Part shown: positions 35,618-44,483 of the stretch, piece by piece
Position numbering within the stretch: position 1 is the first letter of the stretch
Layout: each line of letters opens with the position of its first letter
NCBI RefSeq assembly: GCF_021602345.1
Contig: NZ_BQID01000013.1
Span: 62,001-126,000, forward strand
DNA length: 64,000 bases
Source of the DNA: Pseudomonas pharyngis
GTDB taxonomy: Bacteria > Pseudomonadota > Gammaproteobacteria > Pseudomonadales > Pseudomonadaceae
Direction: 5' to 3'
Program-made: the position numbers and the translations under genes
Notes under the pieces: model-generated
Databases searched by the model: none
What the model was told of the DNA's origin: nothing
What the model saw: only the letters and a program-made list of their open reading frames with translations

Positions 35618-36964
35618 TCAGGGTTGCTTTGCGTAAGCCCCTCTGAAATCAGAAAACTCGCCGGCCCCCTCCACTTGCACCGCTCCGTCGAGCAGCCGCA
35701 ATCGATAGAGTGGCTCGGCGATCTGATCCTGACCAATCACCAGATTGCCCGCCTGCAACGGCCACTGCCGGTTCTCCTGACGGGGTGGCTTGCCCGGTTG
35801 CGTCACGGCCATCTGGATCAACGCCTGCTCACCCGCGCCCTTCTCGGTGGCCGGCACGATTTTGATCGTCAGCCACGCCGATCGCTCGTCCGGCGCCATC
35901 ATCACGTAACGTCCTTCACGCTGATCGCCCGTGGGCGTCTGAAACTTTTGCGGTGCAACCCGGAATGCCGTCGGCCGTGCTTCGAAGATCAGAGACTTGT
36001 CGCCGTCGTGCCATGTTCCGCCCTGAAAGCCGTGCTCATCAGGCTCACCTGCCACGTACCAGTCGCCGGTGACACGGCCCTGGGCGTCCAGCTCATGCAG
36101 CAATACAGCTCCGTCATCGTAGGTCTCGCCCACCAGCCGGATCGGTTGGCCATTGCCCGTTTTCGTATAACGAACCTCGCCAATGTAGACGCCACCCAGC
36201 ATCTGCCACCACAGCTCGAATGCGATCTTGCCGTCAAGCTTGCCCCGCAGCATCACCGGCGCTTCACCCACGGGCCCCTCAAGGCGACGCTGTTCCAGCC
36301 ATCTGCCATCCTTCAACTCCCGCTGCGTGACGTCGGTATAACCCGCCGGCATCAGCGGGCTGCCTTCGGACGGCCGCTGCGTCACCTCGATGGTTTCGGT
36401 CACCTTGACCGGCGAATTGTTCTGCACCTGCCAGGTACGGCTCTGGCGCCAGCAGCAACCGCTTTTCGCGTGAGTGACCACGCGATGAGCGGCGGAATCG
36501 ACTTCGAACAACCCCAGATACGGTTCGCGAGTCAGCTCCGACAATGCCTTGTTCGGCACCAGTACCGGGCTCGACGGATCGAACAGATAGATGTCGTAGG
36601 ACGCCGCGCCGTAGCCACCGTCGTTACCGTTACGGAGCGCCAGATCCTGGTGTCCATCGAAATTGAAGTCGCCAAACACCACCAGACGTTGCTCGTCGCA
36701 TCGCAAGGCCTTGGCTGAATCGTTGAGCGGAACCAGGTCGACGGCATCGGCCGTGTCGATTCGTTGCAACACTTCGCCACTGGACTTGTCGCGCAGGATG
36801 ACTTGTGCCGCCACTGGTTCGAAGTTCTGCGTCGGTGGATGCTCGATGGTCACATCGACGCTGTACCTGTTTGCCGGATCCGAGAGCTGACAGCTCAACG
36901 GTTCGGCACTGGCCGACGCGGCGGCAAACAGGCAGAAAAAAATCCATGTACGAGAGGCAACCAT
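35618..36964 (-). CDS. Secreted protein of unknown function with FG-GAP-like motif
   Basis: 448 aa with a signal peptide (MVASRTWIFFCLFAAASASA, cleavage near 20). Residues 95-110, VVFGDFNFDGHQDLAL, look like one FG-GAP/EF-hand-like calcium loop, as in XAC2610-related proteins. The rest has no family I recognise, though it is rich in beta-strand patterns (GEVRYTKTG, RLVGETYDDGAV). It is probably periplasmic or exported. It is transcribed toward the ppyR control region but ends before it. Confidence 0.75.
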   Translation of the reverse strand: MVASRTWIFFCLFAAASASAEPLSCQLSDPANRYSVDVTIEHPPTQNFEPVAAQVILRDKSSGEVLQRIDTADAVDLVPLNDSAKALRCDEQRLVVFGDFNFDGHQDLALRNGNDGGYGAASYDIYLFDPSSPVLVPNKALSELTREPYLGLFEVDSAAHRVVTHAKSGCCWRQSRTWQVQNNSPVKVTETIEVTQRPSEGSPLMPAGYTDVTQRELKDGRWLEQRRLEGPVGEAPVMLRGKLDGKIAFELWWQMLGGVYIGEVRYTKTGNGQPIRLVGETYDDGAVLLHELDAQGRVTGDWYVAGEPDEHGFQGGTWHDGDKSLIFEARPTAFRVAPQKFQTPTGDQREGRYVMMAPDERSAWLTIKIVPATEKGAGEQALIQMAVTQPGKPPRQENRQWPLQAGNLVIGQDQIAEPLYRLRLLDGAVQVEGAGEFSDFRGAYAKQP

Positions 36965-37112
36965 GATGCAGAGCGTCCTTGCGGCAAAATCGGGGCGGCA
37001 AGTCTAACGACAAACGTTTTGGGGCGCACTTGTCGATCTATGGCGCCTACGACCCGCTTCGGACTGACTACGCTATTAATCCAGCGTGTCCAACCTGCCG
37101 AGGATGACTGCC

Positions 37113-37616
37113 ATGCAACGCTTTCAAAAGCTGACGCCTTGCCTGTGGTTCGACGATCAGGCCGAAGCGGCGGCGAAGTTCTACTGCTCGATCTTCGACC
37201 ACTCGAAAATCACCGCCCTCACCCACTACAGCAAGGTCGGCCAGGAATTTCACGGCCGCCCGGAAGGCTCGGTGATGACCGTCAGTTTCGAACTCGACGG
37301 CCAGACCTTCACCGGGCTCAACGGCGGCCCGGTGTTCACGTTCAACGAGGCGATTTCGTTTCAGGTCAATTGCCAGAACCAGGAGGAAGTTGACCATTTC
37401 TGGGGCAACCTCAGCGCCGGCGGGCCGGTGCAAGCGCAGCAATGCGGCTGGCTCAAGGACCAGTTCGGTGTGTCGTGGCAGATCGTGCCGGTGGCGTTCA
37501 TGCACATGATGACCGACCCCGACCAGGCCAAAGTCCAACGGGCAATGCAGGCCATGTTCGGGATGAAAAAACTCGACATCGCCGAACTCGAGCGAGCCTT
37601 CGCCGGCCAGAGCTAA
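37113..37616 (+). CDS. VOC family protein (PhnB-like, PF06983 type)
   Basis: 167 aa. Begins MQRFQKLTPCLWFDDQAEAAAKFYCSIFDHSKI, the hallmark of the PhnB/3-demethylubiquinone-methyltransferase-like branch of the vicinal oxygen chelate superfamily. CGWLKDQFGVSWQIVP is the conserved second half. GAGG is 9 bases before this ATG, while an ATG three codons earlier lies too close to it. Ligand and reaction are unknown. It precedes an AraC gene by 35 bases, so the two may be co-transcribed. Confidence 0.88.
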   Translation: MQRFQKLTPCLWFDDQAEAAAKFYCSIFDHSKITALTHYSKVGQEFHGRPEGSVMTVSFELDGQTFTGLNGGPVFTFNEAISFQVNCQNQEEVDHFWGNLSAGGPVQAQQCGWLKDQFGVSWQIVPVAFMHMMTDPDQAKVQRAMQAMFGMKKLDIAELERAFAGQS

Positions 37617-37651
37617 TACACTCGGACACTGGCCTGCCGAGAACCCCAACA

Positions 37652-38485
37652 ATGAAACACGCTGCCGCCAAAAACTCCGAACAAGCCCCGCGCTTCTGGC
37701 GCGACGACGCCCTGCCCTTCATCGAAGCGCGGGCGATCGCCGACGGGCGTGAGGTCTGCTATTCACGACACTCCCACGCGCACTTTTCCATCGGTGCCAT
37801 CACCGCCGGGCGCAGCACCTATGTGCATGAGCAATCCTCGTTCGAAGTGGCGGCCGGCACCGTGGTGCTGATGAATCCGGGGGACGTGCACGCGTGTAAC
37901 CCGATCGGTGACCAGCCGTGGTCGTATTTGATGTTGTATGTGGAAACGCCGTGGCTGACGGATCTGCAGCATCAGCTGGGGTTCAGTGCGGAACTTGAGT
38001 TTCGGCGGTTTTCCGATACCCATTTGAATGACGCCCGCCTGTTTCACGACTTGAATGCGTTGTACGGCGTGCTGGTCGACGAGCAGCAAGACGTGCTGCG
38101 TAAACAGAGTGCCGCGGTGGAGTTTTTCAGCGACCTGCAACTGCGCCTGAACCCGATTGAACCTCCGTTGCGCGAACCGAACTTCAAACTCGAACGCGCC
38201 GCCGACTTTATCCGCCAGCACTGCACCGTGCTGCTCAGCCTCGACGATATTTGCGCGGCTGCCGAACTGTCACCGTCGTACCTGATCCGTGCTTTCAAAC
38301 AGCACTTCGGCATGACGCCCCATGCGTTTTTGGTCAACCAGCGCATCCAGTTCGCCCGCGAGCGTCTGCGGCGCGGGCAGTTGATTGCGGATGTGGCGCT
38401 GGAGGCGGGGTTTGCCGATCAGGCGCATTTTCAGCGGGCGTTCAAGCAGCATTTGGCGGCTACGCCGGGGCAGTATCGGGGATAA
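37652..38485 (+). CDS. AraC family transcriptional regulator
   Basis: 277 aa. An N-terminal cupin effector domain (about 15-150, HSHAHFSIGAITAGRSTYVHEQ...MNPGDVHACNP) is followed by two helix-turn-helix motifs (about 180-277: LDDICAAAELSPSYLIRAFKQHFGMTPHAFL and ADVALEAGFADQAHFQRAFK). The effector is unknown. Such AraC proteins often regulate nearby exporters, and a LysE gene lies about 1 kb downstream on the other strand. A shared terminator with the DUF6124 gene follows. Confidence 0.92.
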   Translation: MKHAAAKNSEQAPRFWRDDALPFIEARAIADGREVCYSRHSHAHFSIGAITAGRSTYVHEQSSFEVAAGTVVLMNPGDVHACNPIGDQPWSYLMLYVETPWLTDLQHQLGFSAELEFRRFSDTHLNDARLFHDLNALYGVLVDEQQDVLRKQSAAVEFFSDLQLRLNPIEPPLREPNFKLERAADFIRQHCTVLLSLDDICAAAELSPSYLIRAFKQHFGMTPHAFLVNQRIQFARERLRRGQLIADVALEAGFADQAHFQRAFKQHLAATPGQYRG

Positions 38486-38490
38486 CAACA

Positions 38491-38513
38491 AAACGGCCCG
38501 CAATGGGCCGTTT
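38491..38513. terminator. Bidirectional terminator between AraC and DUF6124 genes
   Basis: AAACGGCCC / GGGCCGTTT, a perfect 9-base inverted repeat with a 5-base loop. T residues follow on the plus strand and the mirror A residues give a T-run on the minus strand. Confidence 0.9.
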
Positions 38514-38525
38514 CGGTTTCAGCAC

Positions 38526-38897
38526 TCAGGCACGAGGCTCAGCCGCCACGTCCAGATTATCCAACGCCCGATTCACCGCCAGTTCCCCCAGCATGATCAG
38601 TTGCGCGATCCCCAGCAGCACATGCCGATGCGAGCCGTCCACCAGCCCGGCGAAGTCGGTGGCCATGGTTTTGGCCGAGGTCAGGGTTTCGCAGGCGTCG
38701 GCCAGCAGTTCTTCGCTGTCGATGCCGGGGGCGATGAGGTAGCGGGTGTTGGGTTTGAGCAACGGTTTTCTGGGGTGGAACGGATTGAGGTAGTGGTCGA
38801 GGGCGCGGTCGGCGGCTTCGTGGAATTTCTTGGAGTCGAGGGTTTCGTAAGGCGAGGTCGGGTCGGTTTCAGGCGGGTTTGGCGTTGGTTTGATCAT
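38526..38897 (-). CDS. DUF6124 family protein
   Basis: 123 aa, helical, no signal peptide. MIKPTPNPPETDPTSPYETLDSKK is the conserved proline-rich start, and FHEAADRALDHYL and TLTSAKTMATDFAGLVDG follow. I recall the family from Pseudomonas only, with no known role. Its 5' side is unusual: GGGAG before the ATG is preceded by a chain of hairpins reaching back to the lysE stop (see the leader entry), suggesting post-transcriptional control. Confidence 0.8.
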   Translation of the reverse strand: MIKPTPNPPETDPTSPYETLDSKKFHEAADRALDHYLNPFHPRKPLLKPNTRYLIAPGIDSEELLADACETLTSAKTMATDFAGLVDGSHRHVLLGIAQLIMLGELAVNRALDNLDVAAEPRA

Positions 38898-38904
38898 GGT
38901 AAAA

Positions 38905-39221
38905 CTCCCTGATTGATGGAGCTGCCACGGTTCGCTGCGAAACGAAGGGAGGTGACAGCTGTACGCGGGTTCGCAGACCGGGAATCAAGGAACCCGGCAT
39001 ACCCGAAGGTATCCCGCGCACAACCGTCATGACGCGATCAGCCAAAAAGCTGAACGGAAACGACGCTCTGGGCGCCTTGATTGATCCGGGCTGCGAAACC
39101 CGATCGCTGATTCGTCAGCGACCGACCCACGATAAAACCCGGCCCCAAGGCCCACAAGCCGGCGGATTCTGGCGGATGCGTAGGCAATGGCGCAAGTTCG
39201 CGTGGCTTGTCGGACGCATCC
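38905..39221 (-). promoter_or_regulatory. Candidate structured RNA leader of the DUF6124 gene
   Basis: Reading the minus strand 5' to 3', inverted repeats pair 39221-39214 with 39181-39174 (8 bp) and 39121-39104 (7 bp, CGAA loop). Next come 39102-39087 (4 bp), 39053-39038 (5 bp) and a closing stem 39018-39013/38969-38964. That stem holds an ATACC-UUCG-GGTAT hairpin (39012-38999) and a CCGGG/CCCGG hairpin (38997-38978). Last is a 9-bp stem 38960-38952/38928-38920. CTCCC at 38951-38947 could pair with the GGGAG ribosome binding site at 38909-38905. No fold was computed. Confidence 0.5.
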
Positions 39222-39253
39222 TTAAACACCTTTAAACCCAAGCCCCGCCACAC

Positions 39254-39841
39254 TCACGGCAGCAACAGATACCCCGCACTCACCGCCAACAGCAACGCCA
39301 TCACCCGGTTGAACAAGCGCATCCCCGCCGGATTCCCTAGATAACCGCGCAAGAAGGTCCCGGCATATGCCCAACACCCCACCGACAGATAACAGATCAC
39401 CAGATACACCGCCGCAAACTGCCACACCAGCCGCGCTTCGCCGTCAGCGACAAACGCGCCCATCCCCGCCACGCAGGCCAGCCAGGCCTTGGGGTTGAGC
39501 CATTGCATCACTGCGCCATAGAGCATTGATGGCGCACGTTTCGATTCGCCTGCACTCAACTGGCCGTCATCGGTGGCCAGTTTCCAGGCCATGAACAGCA
39601 GAAACGCCACCCCGGCCAGTTGCACCACGCGGGTCAACGACGGCCACAGTTTGAGCACTTCATGCAGCCCCAAGCCCATTAACACCAGCAACAACACGAA
39701 CCCCAGCGTCGCCCCGGCCACATGCCGCTGGCTGGCGCGGAAACCGAATTGCGCCCCCGAACTCAATGCCACGATATTCACCGGCCCCGGAGTAATAGAC
39801 GCGGCCAGGGCAAACGCCGCCATCGACACAATCAGACTCAT
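39254..39841 (-). CDS. LysE family amino-acid exporter
   Basis: 195 aa with about six membrane segments. MSLIVSMAAFALAASITPGPVNIVALSSGAQFG holds the family signature TPGPVN. The LysE/RhtB group exports amino acids or homoserine lactones. The substrate is not predictable. It is divergent from the DJ-1/PfpI gene. A second LysE-type exporter is encoded at 43.9 kb. Confidence 0.92.
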   Translation of the reverse strand: MSLIVSMAAFALAASITPGPVNIVALSSGAQFGFRASQRHVAGATLGFVLLLVLMGLGLHEVLKLWPSLTRVVQLAGVAFLLFMAWKLATDDGQLSAGESKRAPSMLYGAVMQWLNPKAWLACVAGMGAFVADGEARLVWQFAAVYLVICYLSVGCWAYAGTFLRGYLGNPAGMRLFNRVMALLLAVSAGYLLLP

Positions 39842-39983
39842 CGCACACCTGCTTCAAATCAAGGAACAAGGCACCCACCGTAGCCAACACACACCGGACG
39901 GTATTGAAGGAAATTACCCCTGCACGCGCAGACCCACTACGCTCTGGCTATGCGATCACTTTTGACCAGGAAGTCTGCCCTCG

Positions 39984-40739
39984 ATGATTCTGATTCTGCT
40001 GCCCAGCACCGATTACGACCCGACCGAAAGCAGCGTGCCCTGGCAGGCATTGCGCAACGCGGGCATCGGAGTGCGTTTCGCCACGCCACAAGGCTTGCCC
40101 GCCCACGCCGACCCACGTTTGGTGACAATCGGTTTCGGCCCGTTGAGCCCGATGCTGATGACGCGCAAAGCCGATCTGGACAGTTACACGCAGATGATCG
40201 AGTCCGAAGCGTTCAAGCAGCCGCTGGCGTATGCCGATGTTGATACGAGCCAATTTGAGGGTCTGCTGATTCCCGGCGGCCACGCCAAAGGGATGCGCAC
40301 GCTGCTCGAATCGACGCAGGCTCAGCAGATCGCCCTGCAATTTTTCAAGGCCGAAAAACCCGTGGCGGCGGTGTGTCATGGCGTGCTGTTGCTGGCCCGG
40401 ACGCTCGACCCCGATACCGGGCGGTCGGTGTTGTTCGGGCGCAAAGTGACGGCATTGCTCGCGGCAACCATGGAGTTGCCGGCGTGGCTGATGACGGCTG
40501 CCTGGCTGGGGCGCTACTACCGCACCTACAAGCAGACCGTCGAGGCGGAAGTGAAAACCGCGCTGGTCAGCAAAGCCGACTTCAAACGCGGGCCGCTGAT
40601 CGCCAAGCGCGATTGTGCACAGAAACTGCAATCAGGATTTGTGGTGCGCGACGGCCAACTGCTGACAGCGCGCTGGCCAGGCGATTGCCATCGATTCGCC
40701 GCAGAATGGGTGGCCATGTTGCAGCCACCCGAGCGCTGA
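39984..40739 (+). CDS. DJ-1/PfpI family (type 1 glutamine amidotransferase-like) protein
   Basis: 251 aa. The nucleophile elbow AAVCHGVLLLA (Cys near residue 133) and PGGHAKGMR upstream fit the DJ-1/PfpI superfamily. The C-terminal helical extension (about 150-190, TMELPAWLMTAAWLGRYYRTYKQTVEAEVK) resembles members linked to isonitrile hydratase or Hsp31-like roles. The enzymatic activity is not known. It starts with its own promoter region, divergent from lysE. The stop is 8 bases from that of the bacteriophytochrome gene. Confidence 0.88.
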   Translation: MILILLPSTDYDPTESSVPWQALRNAGIGVRFATPQGLPAHADPRLVTIGFGPLSPMLMTRKADLDSYTQMIESEAFKQPLAYADVDTSQFEGLLIPGGHAKGMRTLLESTQAQQIALQFFKAEKPVAAVCHGVLLLARTLDPDTGRSVLFGRKVTALLAATMELPAWLMTAAWLGRYYRTYKQTVEAEVKTALVSKADFKRGPLIAKRDCAQKLQSGFVVRDGQLLTARWPGDCHRFAAEWVAMLQPPER

Positions 40740-40747
40740 TCCGCGTT

Positions 40748-42985
40748 TCAGTCCAGACGCGGCACGGTGAAACGGAACTCACTGCCCTGCCCCGGCTCGC
40801 TCTCGGCAACGATCTGCCCGCCATGGGCCTCGACGATGCCTTGCGTGATATACAGGCCCAGCCCGGTGCCGGTCGGATTGCCTTCCTTCACCGTCCAGTA
40901 ACGGTCGAATACGTGCGGCAAGTGATCCTTGGGAATGCCTTCGCCGCTGTCGCGCACCGTGAAGACGATGTCGTCACCGACCGACTTGGCATACACGTCG
41001 ACCGTGCCCAGGCGCGGAGTGAACTTGATCGCGTTGCCGACCAGATTCGACAGCACCTGAAACAACCGCTCGGGGTCGGCATGGATGCTCAGATCGGGAT
41101 CGGCCTCGAACGAAATGCTGATGTCCTTGTCCAGCGCCAGCGGCGCGAGCAGCGATTGCGCCTCTTCGAACATCTGCGCGACATCGAGTTTCTGCGGCGC
41201 GATGGTGTAGCGGCCGGCGTCGATTTTCGAGGTGTCGAGCAAGTCTTCCAGCAGCGTGTTCATGCGTCCGGCGGCTTGTTGCATGGTGTCGATGGCGGTG
41301 GAGATGCGCCGCGAGGTGTGCGGCCCGTCGGAGCTGAAAGCCTTCTGCATCATGCCGCACAGCATTGAGATCACGGTCATCGGGTTGCGCAGATCGTGGG
41401 AAACCACCGCCACCAGCTCATCGCGGGCACGCACCGCTTCCTGCTCGCGGCGCACCTGACGGGCCAGATCATTTTCCAGCGCCGAGCGACGCAAGTCGTT
41501 GGCGGCGAACAGATCGCCGTGACTCCACTTGGTGGAAATCCCGGCCATCTCGACCTTCCAGATTTCGAACGAAGTACGCGGCCGCAGACGAAGGCCGGCG
41601 TCAGAGTTTTCCAGGTCCAGCGGCTTGCGCGGATCGCCGCTCCAGTTGATGTTCTCTTTGACTTCGGGGCGGAACCACAGCACGCCGTTGTCCACCGGTT
41701 TGGGCAGGCTCATGGCGAGCACACCGCTGGCGACCTGCTGATAGTGCGCGGCCGGCGGATAGACGCTGGCCAGGTGATGACTGGCAAACACCGGCTCGCC
41801 ACGCTCCTGCAACCATTTGTGCAGGGCGCGAATCTCTTCCGGCTCCGGGCAGTTGCCGTAACGGTGCAATTGCTTGTCTTCGATAATCGCGATGCCGCCG
41901 GCATTGGCCAGCGCCATCAGGACTTGTGGCTGGTTGGCCAAACCATCGAATACGTTCTGTGGCGAATCGATCATCGCCTGATTAAGCAACGCCAGCGCTT
42001 CGACTTTTTCTTCCCGTTGACGGCTGACTTCCAGCGCTTCCATCGCGCTGATCTGCAACGACAGCACCTGGCCGATGGTCTGGCACGCGGTACGCAATTC
42101 ATGCGGTACATGCAGCGGCTGGCGATTGCCGCAACTGATCAGGCCCCAGAGCTTGTCGCCCTTGAGCAGGGAAATGCTCATCGAGGACAGCACACCCATG
42201 TTTTTCATGTACTGGCAGTGGATCGGCGACACGCTGCGCAGTGTCGCAAAGCTCAGGTCCAGCGGGGTCTGGGTGTCCGGGCGCAACTTGGGCACCAGCG
42301 GCACCGGTTGGTAGTCGGCATTCGGGATGATCCGTAGCCAGTTGGTGCGGTACAGCTCCCGGGCCTGCTCGGGGATGTCGGAGGCCGGGAAAAACAGACC
42401 GTTGAAGACTTCCATCGACGGATCGGACGCTTCGGCGATGACCTGACCGTGGCCCTCTTCTTCGAAGCGATAGATCAGCACCCGGTCGTAACCAGTCATG
42501 GCCTGGATTTCCTTGACGCTGATGTCGTACAGCGCCTGCAGGCTCTGGGCCTTTTGCAGGCGCGCGAGCATCCGCCCCAGATGGGTTTCGGTGCCGGCGA
42601 CGTTGCGCGGCTGGAAGTTTTCGACGTGGATTTCCAGCTCCAGAATCAGCACATCCTGATGCCGGTGCACCAAGCCTTCGAACGCGGTGCCGTTGAGGCG
42701 AAAGTGCAGCGGCGGCGCATCGGACAAGGCCGGTTGCTGCAAGGCTTGGCGAACCTGTGCGGCATGGGCATCGCCGATCAGGCTTTGCAGGGGCTGGCCG
42801 ATCAGCTCTTGCGCCGGGCGTGCGAGCAGGGTCTCGACGTTGGCGCTGATCTGAATGATCGAAAGGTCCGGCTCGCTCAGGGTCAGCAGCAAACCGTGCG
42901 GCTGGATCGCGCCGGGAAAGCGGATCGGCTCGTCGGCACAGTTGGCCAGCAACTCTTCAAAGGCTTCTTTGTCTTGCGGGTTCAT
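40748..42985 (-). CDS. bphP: Bacteriophytochrome histidine kinase
   Basis: 745 aa red/far-red light sensor kinase. The domain order is PAS, GAF, PHY, HisKA and HATPase. The biliverdin-binding Cys16 is in NCADEPI-x-x-PG, DIP is at 203-205, the chromophore His256 is in SPIHCQYM, the PHY-tongue PRTSF is at 469-473 and the phospho-acceptor is His530 in VVSHDLRNP. The ATG at 42985 overlaps the bphO stop as ATGA, so chromophore supply and apoprotein are coupled. No cognate response regulator lies next to it. Confidence 0.97.
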   Translation of the reverse strand: MNPQDKEAFEELLANCADEPIRFPGAIQPHGLLLTLSEPDLSIIQISANVETLLARPAQELIGQPLQSLIGDAHAAQVRQALQQPALSDAPPLHFRLNGTAFEGLVHRHQDVLILELEIHVENFQPRNVAGTETHLGRMLARLQKAQSLQALYDISVKEIQAMTGYDRVLIYRFEEEGHGQVIAEASDPSMEVFNGLFFPASDIPEQARELYRTNWLRIIPNADYQPVPLVPKLRPDTQTPLDLSFATLRSVSPIHCQYMKNMGVLSSMSISLLKGDKLWGLISCGNRQPLHVPHELRTACQTIGQVLSLQISAMEALEVSRQREEKVEALALLNQAMIDSPQNVFDGLANQPQVLMALANAGGIAIIEDKQLHRYGNCPEPEEIRALHKWLQERGEPVFASHHLASVYPPAAHYQQVASGVLAMSLPKPVDNGVLWFRPEVKENINWSGDPRKPLDLENSDAGLRLRPRTSFEIWKVEMAGISTKWSHGDLFAANDLRRSALENDLARQVRREQEAVRARDELVAVVSHDLRNPMTVISMLCGMMQKAFSSDGPHTSRRISTAIDTMQQAAGRMNTLLEDLLDTSKIDAGRYTIAPQKLDVAQMFEEAQSLLAPLALDKDISISFEADPDLSIHADPERLFQVLSNLVGNAIKFTPRLGTVDVYAKSVGDDIVFTVRDSGEGIPKDHLPHVFDRYWTVKEGNPTGTGLGLYITQGIVEAHGGQIVAESEPGQGSEFRFTVPRLD

Positions 42986-43587
42986 ACCAGAACCTCCTGG
43001 CTTTCGAGCCACTGCTCGAAACAGCTGAATGTAGTGTGGGCGGCCGCCACGACGGCTTCACGCTCGTCGGCGTCCATCGGGCGACTGCCCAGGTATTCGA
43101 TGAAATCGCGCCAGCGCCGGCCCGTGGCAGCGCCGTAGATGTCCAGAAACGCTGCGCCGTTGTCCGCGCCGAGATTCAACCGCGTGGCGATCTCCCGGCG
43201 CAGGATCTGTCCGCCAAGGGTTGCACCTTCCAGCACGTACAGCACGCCAAGACAGGCGGCGGCGGAGTCGATGGCGGGCAACTGGCGGCAGAGCGAAAAC
43301 TCTCCGCCGCTTGCGCCCAGCGCCTGCAGATCGCGTTGCAGGGTCGGGGTCTTGAGGCGCGAAACCAGATCGAAATCGGCGGGGATCTCGCCGCTGTCCT
43401 GCAATGCGCTTTCCAGTGGCTGATAGAAGCCGTAATAGGCGCGCATCAGTCGCTCGAAAGCCTGCAGATCAAGGGTATCGGAGAAGAAAGGAAGGCGTTT
43501 TTCCAGAGCAATGTGCAGTTCGGCCGTGCCGGCGCGCAGATCCTGCAACACCGGTGGTACATGAACCTCGCGGGCCTTTGCTTGCAT
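42982..43587 (-). CDS. bphO: Heme oxygenase for biliverdin synthesis
   Basis: 201 aa. Opens heme to biliverdin, the chromophore of the co-encoded phytochrome. The proximal heme ligand is His25 in TAELHIALEKR, and the distal helix region is VLYVLEGATLGGQILRREI. It is the first gene of the bphO-bphP operon, in the same order as PA4116-PA4117. The ATG at 43587 has no strong Shine-Dalgarno sequence. Confidence 0.95.
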   Translation of the reverse strand: MQAKAREVHVPPVLQDLRAGTAELHIALEKRLPFFSDTLDLQAFERLMRAYYGFYQPLESALQDSGEIPADFDLVSRLKTPTLQRDLQALGASGGEFSLCRQLPAIDSAAACLGVLYVLEGATLGGQILRREIATRLNLGADNGAAFLDIYGAATGRRWRDFIEYLGSRPMDADEREAVVAAAHTTFSCFEQWLESQEVLV

Positions 43588-43675
43588 GTAGTCGCTCGTA
43601 CAGTGGGCCGCCTGGGGCCATGGGGGAATGGAGAAGCATTGCGCGAAAGCTTACACGGCAATTGGCCTTTCTGAC

Positions 43676-43700
43676 CCGCCAGATGATTTTTTTCTGGCGG
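43676..43700. promoter_or_regulatory. Palindrome upstream of bphO
   Basis: CCGCCAGA / TCTGGCGG, an 8-base perfect inverted repeat with a 9-base T-rich loop, about 90 bases before the bphO start. It could be an operator or hairpin. No T-run on the proper side makes it a terminator. Confidence 0.35.
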
Positions 43701-43862
43701 ATTCATCACCCTGTGACGGTTTCAGAGTTGACGAGAGCGCAGAAAGTTCGAACGGATTGACGCCCGTCCATCGCTGTACTGCGACTCTGCCGCCTGACTG
43801 TACGGTTCAGGCCCCCACGCCCGCGTGATAAAAATACCGCTCCCGTCACCGGAGCCCGCACC

Positions 43863-44483
43863 ATGGATCTTGCCACCCTCTCCCTGTTCCTGCCCGCCTG
43901 TTTTGCCCTGAACATGGCGCCGGGGCCGAACAACCTGCTGTCGGTCAGCAATGCCACCCGCTACGGCTATCGTCGCGCCTGCGTGGCCGGGATCGGTCGG
44001 TTGCTGGCGTTCGCCGGGATGATCGCCCTCGCGGCGGCGGGGCTGGCGGTGGTGCTGCAAACGTCTGAACTGTTGTTCTATGGGATCAAGATTATTGGCG
44101 CAGGGTATCTGTTGTATCTGGCTTGGCAGCTGTGGCGGGCCAATCCTGCCGCCGAAGACGCGGTTACTACGCCGGCAAACGGGCTTCTGGCCCTGGCGCG
44201 TCAGGAGTTTTTAGTGGCGGCAGGCAATCCCAAGGCAATTCTTATATTCACTGCTTTTCTGCCGCAATTCGTCGACCCGGCCCGCGCCATCACCCCGCAG
44301 TTCATGTTGCTGGGCGTGCTGTTCCTGCTGCTGGAATGGATCGCCATCAGCGCTTACGCCTACATGGGCCTGCACATGCGCCGCTGGTTCGCCGAGCCGC
44401 GCGGCAAACGGATCTTCAACCGTTGCTGCGCCGGGCTGCTGTCGGCGGCGGCTTCGGTATTGTTAATGGCCAAGCGCGCCTAA
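43863..44483 (+). CDS. LysE family translocator
   Basis: 206 aa, six predicted membrane segments. It starts MDLATLSLFLPACFALNMAPGPNNLLSVSNATRYGYRRA, with the LysE/RhtB PGPN signature. The size and hydropathy match amino-acid exporters. Its final 4 bases overlap the convergent VOC gene. It stands alone on its strand, so it has its own promoter in the 270 bases after bphO. Confidence 0.92.
   Translation: MDLATLSLFLPACFALNMAPGPNNLLSVSNATRYGYRRACVAGIGRLLAFAGMIALAAAGLAVVLQTSELLFYGIKIIGAGYLLYLAWQLWRANPAAEDAVTTPANGLLALARQEFLVAAGNPKAILIFTAFLPQFVDPARAITPQFMLLGVLFLLLEWIAISAYAYMGLHMRRWFAEPRGKRIFNRCCAGLLSAAASVLLMAKRA

Noticed and set aside
39038-39253. 71-codon minus-strand ORF from a GTG in the DUF6124 leader
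   Set aside because: The region is a chain of inverted repeats and the ORF starts right at the lysE stop without a ribosome binding site. A structured RNA explains it better.
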